Shown here piece after piece: positions 33,598 to 42,344 of a stretch of DNA of 64,000 nucleotides. Each line of letters opens with the position of its first letter. The stretch's first letter is position 1. A model generated the notes under the pieces. It did no database searches, had not been told where the DNA came from, and was given only the letters and a program-made list of their open reading frames with translations. Source of the stretch: Iamia majanohamensis (GTDB lineage: Bacteria > Actinomycetota > Acidimicrobiia > Acidimicrobiales > Iamiaceae); contig NZ_CP116942.1 of assembly GCF_028532485.1 (NCBI RefSeq), positions 3,224,001 through 3,288,000 of the forward strand, read 5' to 3'. The translations under genes and the position numbers were made by a program.

Positions 33598-34623
33598 ATG
33601 CCCGCCGCCCCTGCCCCGCCGACGACGGCCGGACCCGCCGACGAGGCCGGCGTCGAGCACGAGGCACTGGCCGACCTGGCCCGGACCGCCCGCTTCGGCC
33701 CCCTCCGGGCCTACGAGCACGACCACCCCGGCATCACCGGACCGGACGCCGAGCGGCGCCTGCGGGCCGCCCTCGACGACGACGACGCCACGGTCGTGGT
33801 GGCCCGACGGGGCGACGAGGTCGTGGGGGTGGTCTCCGTCGCCTCCTCGCCCTGGGAGACCGAGAACCTCGGGGTGCGCGTGGCCCGGGTCGGCGCGCCC
33901 GTCGTCGGCCCGGCGGTCGAGGACGCCGAGGGGGTGGCCACGGCCCTCTACGCCGCGGTCCTGCAGCACTGGGCCGAGGGTCTGGTGATCGGGCGCGTCG
34001 ACGTGGGCGACACGGCGGCGCTCGTCGGGGCCCAGCAGGCCGGCCTGCGGGCCCTGGAGACGCGCATCACCTACCTGGGTGACCACGACGCCCCGCCCGA
34101 CCACCACCACCGTCACCGCGGCTTCGAGGTCCGCCGCCACGACGGCCCCGAGGTGGCGGACATCCCCCGCCCCGCCCTCGAGCCGCTGCGGCGCTGGGTC
34201 GCCGGCACCGACCGCCCCGGGCACTTCTACAGCGACCCCCGCCTGTCGCCCGACCGGGTCGCGTCCCTCTACCTCTCGTGGCTCGACCGCGCCTTCTCGG
34301 GGGCGTGGGGGGACGTGGCCTACACCGCCTGGCGCGAGGACCAGGTCGTCGGCTTCCTGTCGTGGCTGCGGACGCCCGACCTGGAGGAGGCGTTCGGCCT
34401 CCGGACGCTGGTCGCCGGCCTCGGCGCCGCGGCTGCACCCGAGGGACGCGGCTCGCTCGGGGACATGTACGAGGCCGTGTGCACCGACCGCCCCCTCGGC
34501 ACCCGGTTCGTGGAGCACACCTCCCAGGCCGGCAACGCCGCCGTGCTCACGACGTGGTCCCGCTTCCACGCCATCCGACCCGGCATGGCCGAGTACGTGC
34601 TCCACGGCTGGGTCGGTGGCTGA
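33598..34623 (+). CDS. WecD-like sugar N-acyltransferase
   Basis: A 341-residue GNAT-fold protein. SSPWETENLGVRVARVG resembles the signature of WecD-type dTDP-amino-sugar acetyltransferases; HFYSDPRLSPDRVASLYLSWL and TSQAGNAAVLTTWSRFHA (the acetyl-CoA side) follow. It would acylate the amino group of a nucleotide-linked amino sugar, a job fitting the aminotransferase at 5545. It begins the plus operon that continues with a GT2 enzyme. The overlap with the next gene is eight bases. The acyl donor could be acetyl-CoA or longer. Confidence 0.8.
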   Translation: MPAAPAPPTTAGPADEAGVEHEALADLARTARFGPLRAYEHDHPGITGPDAERRLRAALDDDDATVVVARRGDEVVGVVSVASSPWETENLGVRVARVGAPVVGPAVEDAEGVATALYAAVLQHWAEGLVIGRVDVGDTAALVGAQQAGLRALETRITYLGDHDAPPDHHHRHRGFEVRRHDGPEVADIPRPALEPLRRWVAGTDRPGHFYSDPRLSPDRVASLYLSWLDRAFSGAWGDVAYTAWREDQVVGFLSWLRTPDLEEAFGLRTLVAGLGAAAAPEGRGSLGDMYEAVCTDRPLGTRFVEHTSQAGNAAVLTTWSRFHAIRPGMAEYVLHGWVGG

Positions 34624-35521
34624 CACCGTCGCCGTCGTCGTCCCGGTCCACGACAACGCCGGCACCCTCCCCGCCCTGCACGAGGGCCTGACCGGCGCGA
34701 TGGCCGTGCTCGGGCGACCGTGGGTGGTGCTCTACGTCGACGACGCCAGCACCGATGCGTCGTGGCGGTGGGTGCGGGACCAGGCCGCCACCGACGCGCA
34801 CGTGGCCGGCATCCGCCTGGCGACCAACGTGGGCCAGACCCGCGCCGTCGCCACCGGGATCGCCGTCGCGGTGGCCACCACCTCGCCCGGGGTGGTCGCC
34901 ACGATCGACGCCGACCTCGACTACGACCCCGGCCAGCTGCCCGAGCTCCTCGACGCCCTGGCCGGTCCCCGCGCCGTCGCGGCCGGGGTCCGGACCGTGC
35001 GGACCGGGTCGTCGGCGGCCCAGGTGGCGGCATCGGCCGCGTTCAACCTGACCCTGCGGGTCGCCACGGGGTACCGGCTCGGCGACGTCGGGTGCGGGTA
35101 CATCGCGATGTCGGCCGCGGTGGCGGCCGACGTCGGGTCGGCCGGGGCCCGGCGCCTCGCCATCCGCCCCCTGCTGTCCGACCTCGCCGGGACGGTGGCG
35201 CAGGTCCCGGTCACCTACCGCACCCGGTCGGGCGGCGGGACGGGGTGGCGGGCAAGGGTCGCCATCGCCACCGAGGTCCTGGCCGTCGGGCGAGGACCGG
35301 CGGGAGCCCTGGCGGCCGTCGCCGTGGCCGCGCTGGTGCGGGCCGGGCCCCGTCGACGCCGTCCCGGGCCGGTCGTCCTGGCCGCCCTCGCGACCGCGAC
35401 GTCCGCCGCCCTCACCCGGAGGCACCGCGTGCTGGTGGCCACCGCGGCGGGCCCGCTCGCCGAGGTCGCCGAGGCGGTCGGTGCCGGCCAGGGCGACGGC
35501 GGCGTCGGGGCGCCGGGGTAG
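34616..35521 (+). CDS. GT2 polyprenyl-phosphate sugar transferase (ArnC/DPM-like)
   Basis: A 301-residue GT-A enzyme: AVVVPVHDNAGTLPALHEGL, VDDASTDASWRWV, and DADLDYDPGQLPEL, followed by GDVGCGYIAMS. Such enzymes load a sugar onto undecaprenyl phosphate for later use by membrane GT-C transferases or for periplasmic modification. A hydrophobic Ala/Val-rich C-terminal segment (about 225-285) may anchor it, but the usual two clear helices are not obvious. It starts at GTG 34616, eight bases before the upstream stop. The sugar is unknown. Confidence 0.85.
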   Translation: MADTVAVVVPVHDNAGTLPALHEGLTGAMAVLGRPWVVLYVDDASTDASWRWVRDQAATDAHVAGIRLATNVGQTRAVATGIAVAVATTSPGVVATIDADLDYDPGQLPELLDALAGPRAVAAGVRTVRTGSSAAQVAASAAFNLTLRVATGYRLGDVGCGYIAMSAAVAADVGSAGARRLAIRPLLSDLAGTVAQVPVTYRTRSGGGTGWRARVAIATEVLAVGRGPAGALAAVAVAALVRAGPRRRRPGPVVLAALATATSAALTRRHRVLVATAAGPLAEVAEAVGAGQGDGGVGAPG

Positions 35522-35542
35522 GGCGCCCGGTCCCACGGCGCC

Positions 35543-35548
35543 TACGCT
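35543..35548 (+). promoter_or_regulatory. Putative -10 box for the AspH-type gene
   Basis: TACGCT lies about 50 bases before ATG 35600. A strong AGAGGAGGA ribosome site (35582-35590) precedes that start, so this is a leadered transcript, unlike several neighbours. Confidence 0.4.
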
Positions 35549-35599
35549 CCGGTCCCGGACGGGGGGGCCGGGCCCGCCCGCAGAGGAGGAGCCCCGCCG

Positions 35600-36433
35600 A
35601 TGGTGCGCGCCGAAGCCAAGCCGAGCGAGGTCGACCCTCGACCCGAGCCCATCTGGTACTTCCGCAGCCTCGCCCTCTACAAGGGGAAGTACCCGGCGTA
35701 CTACGACGTCTCCGAGCTCCCCGGCACCAAGGTCCTCGAGGACAACTACGAGGCCATCCGCGACGAGATCCTCACCTTCTACCGCGGCCACGCCGAGCGC
35801 ATCTCGCCCAACAACATCCCCTACACCTACGAGGACCCGGGCTGGCGCACCCACACCCTCTACGCCTTCGGCCTGCGCCACGAGGACAACTGCGCCGACC
35901 TCCCGTTCCTCGACTCCGTCGTGTCCCAGATCCCGGACATGGTGACGGCGACGGTCTCGATCCTCGAGCCCCACACCCGGATCCACGCCCACGTGGGCGC
36001 ATCGAGCGGCGTCATCCGCACGCACCTCGGGATCTCGGTCCCCGGCGCCTACCCCGAGGTCGGCATCCGGGTGCGCGGCCACGGGCGGGGCTGGGAGGAG
36101 GGGAAGCTGTTCGGCATCGAGATGGCCCACCGCCACCTGGCGTGGAACACCACCGACCAGTTCCGCATCGCCCTCACCGTGGACACGATCAAGCCCGAGT
36201 ACGCCGACCGCAAGGCCGACATCTGCGGACGGTGCCTGGCCCTGCTGGCCATGCAGACCATCACCACCAAGGTGCCCCTCACCAAGCGGCTCCCCCGCCC
36301 CGTCGTGGGGCTCGTGCACACCGGTGCCAGCCTGGCCGTGCGGGCGGTGATCTCGGGCCAGCGCGCCTACCTGCGGGCCCGTCGCCCGGCGCCGGCCCCC
36401 TCCCGTCGGCCGGACCTGGCCGAGGCCTCCTGA
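35600..36433 (+). CDS. Aspartyl/asparaginyl beta-hydroxylase-family oxygenase (AspH-type)
   Basis: A 277-residue Fe(II)/2-oxoglutarate oxygenase of the AspH fold. H131 (in HTRIHAHVGASSG) and a second metal His at 177 or 179 (EMAHRHLAWN), with R189 (DQFRIALTVD) for 2-oxoglutarate, fit the family's two-histidine centre. The spacing before HLGISVP is also typical. The C-terminus is basic. Family members hydroxylate Asp/Asn in proteins or small molecules. Here a glycan, peptide or lipid precursor is the likely substrate. A PhyH-type gene follows three bases after the stop. Confidence 0.85.
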   Translation: MVRAEAKPSEVDPRPEPIWYFRSLALYKGKYPAYYDVSELPGTKVLEDNYEAIRDEILTFYRGHAERISPNNIPYTYEDPGWRTHTLYAFGLRHEDNCADLPFLDSVVSQIPDMVTATVSILEPHTRIHAHVGASSGVIRTHLGISVPGAYPEVGIRVRGHGRGWEEGKLFGIEMAHRHLAWNTTDQFRIALTVDTIKPEYADRKADICGRCLALLAMQTITTKVPLTKRLPRPVVGLVHTGASLAVRAVISGQRAYLRARRPAPAPSRRPDLAEAS

Positions 36434-36435
36434 CC

Positions 36436-37335
36436 GTGGCCGCCGCCGTCGACCGCAGCGCCTCGCGGGAGACGGCCCGTGGCGTCGTCCGCTCGCGCCG
36501 GGTGGACCGGCGCCTCCGCCGCGACGGCTTCGCGGTGGTGCCCGCCCTCGACGCCGTCGCCGCAGCCGACCTGGCGGCGACGTACCGTCGGCTCCGACCC
36601 GGCCCTGGCGCCGGGTTCGACGCCGACCTCAACAACGAGGACCGGGGGTACCGCCGGCGGGCGTCGACGGCGATCGGCGACGCGGTGGACGGGGTCGCAG
36701 CCCGCCTCTTCACCGACCACCGGCCGTTCCTGCGGGTCTTCCTGTGCAAGTGGCCGGGCGCGGACAGCGGGCTCTACCTGCACCGCGACTGGATGTACGT
36801 CGACGAGCGGGCCGGTCACCGCTCCTTCGTCCTCTGGGTGCCGCTGACCGACGTGACCGGGCACGAGGGGCAGCTGCGCGTCCTGCGGGGCAGCCACCGC
36901 CTCGACCCGAGCATTCGGGGGAGCCTGCTGACGGCGCCCTGGCTGCGCCACGAGGAGGTGATCGAGGAGCGGCTCGAGGCCGTCCCGGTCCGGGCGGGCG
37001 AGGCGATCATCTTCGACAACGCCCTGGTGCACTGCTCCCACCCCAACCACACCTCCTCGCCCCGCCTGGTCGCCGCCGTCGGCATGCGACCGGCGGAGGC
37101 GTCCCTCACCTACTTCCGGCGCGACGGGGAGCAGGCGGCGCGCTTCGACGTGGACGACGACTTCTTCCTCTCGATCACCCCCGCCGAGCTCGAGGCCGCA
37201 CCTCCGACCGATCGCGACCCCGTCGAGGTGCTCGACGCCGCCCCCCTCGACCTCACCGCGTCCGAGCTGGCCCGCGCCCTCGATGCCGTCCGCCGGGGCC
37301 CGCGCTCACTCGTGGCCTCCCTGGCCCGGTCCTGA
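36436..37335 (+). CDS. Phytanoyl-CoA dioxygenase-family (PhyH-type) oxygenase
   Basis: A 299-residue Fe(II)/2-oxoglutarate enzyme. The metal triad is H116 and D118 (LHRDWMYVDE) with H199 (VFDNALVHCS-like strand), and R210 binds 2-oxoglutarate. GTG 36436 is taken as the start, two bases after the upstream TGA; CTG 36430 (CTGA overlap) is a less likely choice. It closely follows the layout of the gene at 40507, with His and Arg ligands at the same residue numbers. It overlaps the end of the opposing ABC ATPase gene by 30 bases. The substrate is unknown. Confidence 0.87.
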   Translation: MAAAVDRSASRETARGVVRSRRVDRRLRRDGFAVVPALDAVAAADLAATYRRLRPGPGAGFDADLNNEDRGYRRRASTAIGDAVDGVAARLFTDHRPFLRVFLCKWPGADSGLYLHRDWMYVDERAGHRSFVLWVPLTDVTGHEGQLRVLRGSHRLDPSIRGSLLTAPWLRHEEVIEERLEAVPVRAGEAIIFDNALVHCSHPNHTSSPRLVAAVGMRPAEASLTYFRRDGEQAARFDVDDDFFLSITPAELEAAPPTDRDPVEVLDAAPLDLTASELARALDAVRRGPRSLVASLARS

Positions 37336-39726
37336 CGGGGCGGCCAGGGGCTCCACCTCCCAGGTGAAGGCGAAGGGGGCACCGGGGAACCCCTCCTCGC
37401 GGGCTGCCCCCACCGTCACCGGCCGCCACGTCTCCGCCACCACCGCGCCGTCCCGGCCGTCGATGGCGCTGAGCACCACGTCGAAGGCCCCGACCAGGAA
37501 GTTGCGGTCGATCGAGGCGGTGAAGTGCCGCGTGCCCGGCTCGGCGAGGGCACCGGAGGGCTGGACGACCTGGAGGAACATGGTGCACCCGTCCACCATG
37601 TCCGCCGTCACCACGGTGTGGGGGTCCACGGGGCGGACCCGGTAGGCGACCTCCAGGCGGACCGTGGGCGACGGCGAGGTGACGGTGATCGCCCCGTGCA
37701 GCTCCACCCGTCCCATGGCCGGCACGTGGCGCGGCGACAGGTCGAAGGCGTCGATCCTCACCCCGCGGTCGGCGAGGTCGCCGGTCGAGCCCCACCACGG
37801 GCGGTCGGCCCGCTCCAGCACCAGCTCCGCCGGGCCGACGTCGGCGCAGCGACCGCCGGCCATGACCATCACGTCCGTGCAGACCTGGGCGAGCATCTCG
37901 AGGTCGTGGGACACCAGGGCCACCGCCGCCCCCTCGTCGCACAGCGCCCGCACCGCGTCGAGCGCCCGCCGGCGGAAGTCGTCGTCACCCACGGCGAGCA
38001 GCTCGTCGAGCAGGAGGACGTCCGGCGAGGCGTGGATGGCGAGGGCGAACCCGAGCCGGGCCCGCATGCCGGCCGAGTAGGTGCGCACCTCGTCGTCGAC
38101 GGCGGCCCCGATGCCTGCGAACTCGAGGATCTGGTCGAGGCGCGCCGCCAGCTCCGCACCGGTCAGTCCCAGCAGGCCGCCGCTCGCCTGGAGGTTCTGT
38201 CGACCGCTCAGGTGGGGGTGGAACCCGACGCCGAGCTCGAGCGCCGCGACCACCCGGCCCTCGACGTCCACCTCGCCGACGTCCGGCTCGGTGATCCCGG
38301 CCAGCAGGCGGAGCACTGTCGACTTCCCCACCCCGTTCGGTCCCATGATGCCGAGCACCTCGCCGGCCCGCAGGTCGAGGTCGAGGCGGTCGACGGCGAG
38401 GGTGTCCTCGGCTCGGGCCGGACGACGGAGCCGTCCCTGCCGCGCCTGCCGGTAGCGCTTCGAGACCTGCCGCAGACGGGCCACCGCTGCGCCGGGGGAG
38501 CCGCCGGGGCGGGAGCCGGTGGGCTCGGTGCCCACCGGGACCGGGTCGGTCATCGACCAGGTGCACTCGGTGGCCAGGTGGGGGTTGCCGAGGCGCCCCG
38601 TGGACCCGACCTGCACCTCGGCCTCGTCGAGGTCGAGCAGGCGCTGGCGGCCGGGGTCGACCAGGCTCCCGATCAGCCGGAGGACGCCCGAGTCCCCTGG
38701 GTACGGGAGGCTGGTCCCTCGCAGCAGGAACCGGCCCCGCCCCGCACCCAGGTCGAGGGTCGACCGGGCGCTGGAGACGACGAGGCCGGGCGTCGAGGTG
38801 GGGATCTCGAGGTCCACCCCCAGCTCGAGCGGACCGGAGACCGGACCCACGTCGACGGTCACCTCGAGCTCGATGGGGTTCCACGGCTGGATCACCGGGT
38901 GCGTCGCCCGGAACGACGTGAGGCGAGACGTGGCCCGCTCCGCCCTGCGGTGCTGGCTGGGCACGCGGACGAGGTAGCGCTCCACGACCTCGCGCACGGG
39001 CCCGTCGTCGATCAGGTGGCCCTGGCGCAGCTGGACGGCGCGCTGGCAGACGCGCCCCACCAGCGCCATGTCGTGGGAGACGAACAGCAACGTGGTGCCC
39101 GAGGCCACCAGGTCGTTGATCCGGGTGACGCAGCGCTCCTGGAACTCCCGGTCGCCCACCGCCAGCACCTCGTCGACCACGAGGACGTCGGCCCCCACGT
39201 GCACGGCGACGGCGAACCCGAGCCGGGCCTGCATGCCCGACGAGTAGGCCCGCAAGGGGTGGTCGAGGGCGCCCTCGATGCCCGAGAAGCGGGCGACCTC
39301 GCGCTCCACCTCGGGGCCCACCCCCTCCCCCCCGGTCATGAACGCGGCCGAGCAGCGGATGTTCTCCCACCCCGTCAGGTCGGGGTGGAACCCGAGGCCG
39401 AGGTCGATCATGGCGGCCAGGCGGCCGCCGTGCTCGACCGAGCCCGTGGTGGGCGTGGTCACCCCTGCGAGCAGGCGGAGGAGCGTGGACTTCCCGGCGC
39501 CGTTGGGCCCGATGATCCCGACCGACTCGCCCGGGCCGACCGAGAGGTCCACGTCGGCGAGCACGGCGTGCGGCGGCGGGGCGGCGGCGTGCGACCGCCG
39601 GCGCGGCGACCACCCGCGTCCCGGACCGAACACCTTGCCGACCCGCTGGAAGCGCAGCGCCCCGGGGTCGGGCCCGGCCCTCGAGCCGTCCGTCACGGCC
39701 CCGGGGAGGGCGAGCTCAGAGGGCAT
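37306..39726 (-). CDS. Tandem-fused ABC ATPase with two Wzt-like units
   Basis: An 806-residue polypeptide made of two complete Wzt-type halves. Unit 1: Walker A GPNGAGKST (73-81), signature YSSGMQARL (161-169), Walker B VLVVDE (181-186), H-loop His 218, then a beta-rich C-terminal domain (about 270-390). Unit 2: GPNGVGKST (462-470), YSAGMRARL (550-558), VLLLDE (570-575), His 607, then a second beta-rich domain (about 660-795). All catalytic residues are present twice. Canonical Wzt is one unit of 400 or so residues that dimerises; here the dimer is one chain. It overlaps its permease gene by 11 bases and drives export of a finished lipid-linked glycan. Confidence 0.93.
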   Translation of the reverse strand: MPSELALPGAVTDGSRAGPDPGALRFQRVGKVFGPGRGWSPRRRSHAAAPPPHAVLADVDLSVGPGESVGIIGPNGAGKSTLLRLLAGVTTPTTGSVEHGGRLAAMIDLGLGFHPDLTGWENIRCSAAFMTGGEGVGPEVEREVARFSGIEGALDHPLRAYSSGMQARLGFAVAVHVGADVLVVDEVLAVGDREFQERCVTRINDLVASGTTLLFVSHDMALVGRVCQRAVQLRQGHLIDDGPVREVVERYLVRVPSQHRRAERATSRLTSFRATHPVIQPWNPIELEVTVDVGPVSGPLELGVDLEIPTSTPGLVVSSARSTLDLGAGRGRFLLRGTSLPYPGDSGVLRLIGSLVDPGRQRLLDLDEAEVQVGSTGRLGNPHLATECTWSMTDPVPVGTEPTGSRPGGSPGAAVARLRQVSKRYRQARQGRLRRPARAEDTLAVDRLDLDLRAGEVLGIMGPNGVGKSTVLRLLAGITEPDVGEVDVEGRVVAALELGVGFHPHLSGRQNLQASGGLLGLTGAELAARLDQILEFAGIGAAVDDEVRTYSAGMRARLGFALAIHASPDVLLLDELLAVGDDDFRRRALDAVRALCDEGAAVALVSHDLEMLAQVCTDVMVMAGGRCADVGPAELVLERADRPWWGSTGDLADRGVRIDAFDLSPRHVPAMGRVELHGAITVTSPSPTVRLEVAYRVRPVDPHTVVTADMVDGCTMFLQVVQPSGALAEPGTRHFTASIDRNFLVGAFDVVLSAIDGRDGAVVAETWRPVTVGAAREEGFPGAPFAFTWEVEPLAAPSGPGQGGHE

Positions 39727-40510
39727 CGGCGACGTCCGCCTCCAGGCGGCGGGTCAGCAGGACGGCCCCGCCGAGGAGGGCGAGCCCGGCGGCCAGCTGG
39801 ACACCGGTGGCCAGCATGTCCGGACGGCTGCCCCCCAGCAGCACGGCGCGCACACCCTCGATGGACACGGCGACGGGGTTGACCTGCTCGGTCCACCGCA
39901 GGGCGTCGGGGAGCACGGTGGCGTCGTAGACGACGGGCGTGGCGAAGAACCCCACGCGCAGCGCGAGGTGCACGCCGTGGACGAGGTCCCGGAGGAAGAC
40001 GGCGGACACCGAGGTGAGGACGGCGAGGGCGGCCGACCACACCACGATGACGAGGAGGGGCAGCGGGAGGAGCAGCGCCGACCAGCCGAAGGTCCCGCCG
40101 CGGAGGGGGAAGAGGACCAGCACCGAGGCCACGCCGATCCCCAGGTCGAGCAGGGCGGCCCCGCTGGTGGCGAGGGGGAGGGCCTCGCGGGGGAAGTAGA
40201 CCTTGGTGACCAGGTCGGCCGACCCCACCAGGCTGGTGACGGCGGACCCGAGCACCGTCGAGAAGTAGGTCCAGAGCACGAGGCCGATCCAGGCCGAGGT
40301 GAGGTAGTCGCCGGACTGCACCTCGACGCCGAAGCTGGTGAGCACGACCCCGTAGACCGCGAGCAGCGCCAGCGGGGTCAGGAACGCCCACGCCACGTCG
40401 AGGAGGCTGGTGCGGTAGCGGATGCGCGTCTCGCGGGGCACGAGCACCCGCAGCAGGCCGGTCGTGGACCGGAGCCGCGCGCCCAGCGAGCGCGAGGAGG
40501 AGGCGCTCAA
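39716..40510 (-). CDS. ABC-2 type polysaccharide exporter permease (Wzm-type)
   Basis: A 264-residue integral membrane protein with six predicted helices. It has the Wzm pattern RETRIRYRTSLLDVAWAFLTPL at the first helix, LVTKVYFPREALPLA in the cytosolic loop, and a late FATPVVYDATVLPDALRW. It starts at TTG 40510, overlapping the PhyH stop by TTGA. It would form a homodimer with the fused ATPase encoded next. Together they export an undecaprenyl-linked polymer. Confidence 0.92.
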   Translation of the reverse strand: MSASSSRSLGARLRSTTGLLRVLVPRETRIRYRTSLLDVAWAFLTPLALLAVYGVVLTSFGVEVQSGDYLTSAWIGLVLWTYFSTVLGSAVTSLVGSADLVTKVYFPREALPLATSGAALLDLGIGVASVLVLFPLRGGTFGWSALLLPLPLLVIVVWSAALAVLTSVSAVFLRDLVHGVHLALRVGFFATPVVYDATVLPDALRWTEQVNPVAVSIEGVRAVLLGGSRPDMLATGVQLAAGLALLGGAVLLTRRLEADVADAL

Positions 40511-41553
40511 GTCCGGCGCGCTCGGGAGGCCGGCTGCTGCGCGAGCCGCTGCCGGCACGGGCGGCACACGAGCTGTGCGTTGTTGCGGCCGTCCCGCTCC
40601 CCCGCCTCGATGCCCTCGGCCCCGCCGCACAGGGCGCAGAAGGCACCGGGGTCGATGCCGCTGGCCGGGACCCCCTCGACGGTCCGGGGCGCGGGACCCA
40701 CGGCTGCGCAGAGCCGGGCGAACTCGGCTGCGTCGATGCGCGGCGTGGAGGTGGCGAAGGTGTCCGCCGGGGGCCCCGGCGGCTCCCACAGGTGCTGCTC
40801 GGCGGGGAGCACGTCGATGTAGAAGTCGTCGTGGATCCGGTGCATCGCCACCCGGCCGTCGCCGTCGGCCCGGAGGATCACGCAGTCCGCCTCCCGCGGT
40901 CGGACCGCGAAGGAGAGCACGACCCTCGGCTCCGGGGTGGCGTTGGGCAGCGAGTAGTGCACCAGGCGGTTGTCGAAGACGAGGGCCTCTCCCGCCACCG
41001 TCGGGACGCCGACGCCGTGGGTGCGGAGGATCGCGTCCTCGTGCTCGGCGAACTGGAACTGGTCCACGTCCTGCACCCGGGCCGCAGACGAGAAGGCGTG
41101 GCTGCCGGGCACGACGTGGAGCATGCCGTTGTCCCGGCCCCCCCGGCGGCCCGTGTCGGTGAGGGGGACCCACACGGTGACGCCGCGGTGGGACCGCTCG
41201 TCCACCAGGGTCGGGTCCTGGTGGGGCGCGAACGCGCTGTGGGGGCCGGGCCACTTCGTGATGAACGTGGTGAGGTAGGCGACGTGGTCGACCAGGGTCG
41301 CGTCGAGGGCGCCGCGGGTGAGCTCGTCGAGCTCCCGCTTCACCCGGTGCTTGTGCTCCGAGGACTGCGAGTGGAACGTCCAGTTCAGCGCCACCTGCGG
41401 GTCGTCGGGGGCGGGGCCGATGGTCGCCGCCGCCTCGCGGACCCGCGTCAGGAGGTCGGGGTCGAGGAACGGCACGACCGCGAACCCGAAGCGCTCGAGC
41501 TCCGCCTGGCGGGCGGGGTCGGCCAACGTGGCGCGGGGCTGTGTCGCCGTCAC
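40507..41553 (-). CDS. PhyH-type oxygenase with C-terminal Cys-x2-Cys pairs
   Basis: A 348-residue Fe(II)/2-oxoglutarate oxygenase. The triad is H111, D113 (PHQDPTLVDE) and H199 (VFDNRLVHYS); R210 is the 2-oxoglutarate Arg. The extra C-terminal part has C306-x2-C309 and C330-x2-C333, a zinc-ribbon-like arrangement not part of the usual PhyH fold. It starts at GTG 41553 (GTGA overlap) in a six-gene operon. The zinc-like module may bind a partner or nucleic acid; this is inference only. Confidence 0.85.
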   Translation of the reverse strand: MTATQPRATLADPARQAELERFGFAVVPFLDPDLLTRVREAAATIGPAPDDPQVALNWTFHSQSSEHKHRVKRELDELTRGALDATLVDHVAYLTTFITKWPGPHSAFAPHQDPTLVDERSHRGVTVWVPLTDTGRRGGRDNGMLHVVPGSHAFSSAARVQDVDQFQFAEHEDAILRTHGVGVPTVAGEALVFDNRLVHYSLPNATPEPRVVLSFAVRPREADCVILRADGDGRVAMHRIHDDFYIDVLPAEQHLWEPPGPPADTFATSTPRIDAAEFARLCAAVGPAPRTVEGVPASGIDPGAFCALCGGAEGIEAGERDGRNNAQLVCRPCRQRLAQQPASRARRT

Positions 41554-42344
41554 GACCGCGGCCCCGACGCGGCCCGGGGGGCCGGGCCCCCCGTGGGCGG
41601 GTTGAGGGTGCGGGCCAGCTCGCCCGCCCGCAGCCCCACCCGTCGGTTCACGAGGCCGAACCCCCGCCCGACCAGTCCGTGGACGTGGCGGGCCGGTCCC
41701 TCCAGAGGCCATGCGACCTGGGCGAACAGCACGTAGCGGGCGGCGTCGCCGTCGTTCCAGGCCTCGTGGGGCGAGCGGTCGTCGAAGGCCAGCTGGCCCC
41801 CGTCCTCCCACACGAGCACCTCGTCCTCGACCTGGAGGCGGCAGGAGCCGACCGGGTCGGGGACGCGGAGGCCGAGCTGGTAGCGGAGCGACTTGGCCGG
41901 GCCCTGGTGCCGGGGCAGGTGGCTGTGGCCGTGGAGCACGGTCAGGCCGCCGATCTGGAGGCCCGGGACCTGGGCCAGGGCGTCGGTGGTGGCGGGGCAG
42001 CGCGCCGCGTTGGCCTCGACGCGCTGGCCGTACCACCAGAGCACGCAGGTGGTCCAGCGGCCCTCGGCCCCCTGGTCGTGGCCGACGAGGTCGTCGGTCT
42101 CGGGCAGCACGACCCCGTCCTCGACGAGGGCGTCGACCTCGGCGCGCATGTCCTCCCAGCGGGCGGCCAGGGCGGGGGCCCAAGGGAGGGTCGCGACGTC
42201 GACCGGCCCGGTGGGCGGGGGGTCCAACCGGTTGACCAGCCTCTCGTCGGCGCGGAGCACGCCCCCGAGGGCCCTGGTCGCCGTCGCCGTCGCCGCCCGG
42301 CCGAGCGATGCCCGCGCCGCGGTCGCCCGCGACCCGGGGGTCAC
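41550..42344 (-). CDS. AspH-type oxygenase
   Basis: A 264-residue protein of the aspartyl/asparaginyl beta-hydroxylase family. The first metal His is in SHLPRHQGPAKSLRYQLGL (H146) and the second in FDDRSPHEAWND (H193), with R203 as the likely 2-oxoglutarate ligand. The N-terminal 130 residues are specific to this protein and contain DDLVGHDQGAEGRWTTCVLWWYGQ. GTG 42344 overlaps the upstream AspH-type gene by four bases. Its substrate is unknown. Confidence 0.85.
   Translation of the reverse strand: MTPGSRATAARASLGRAATATATRALGGVLRADERLVNRLDPPPTGPVDVATLPWAPALAARWEDMRAEVDALVEDGVVLPETDDLVGHDQGAEGRWTTCVLWWYGQRVEANAARCPATTDALAQVPGLQIGGLTVLHGHSHLPRHQGPAKSLRYQLGLRVPDPVGSCRLQVEDEVLVWEDGGQLAFDDRSPHEAWNDGDAARYVLFAQVAWPLEGPARHVHGLVGRGFGLVNRRVGLRAGELARTLNPPTGGPAPRAASGPRS

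Noticed and set aside
36430-36432. CTG start with CTGA overlap for the PhyH-type gene
   Set aside because: GTG 36436 is only two codons later and sufficient.
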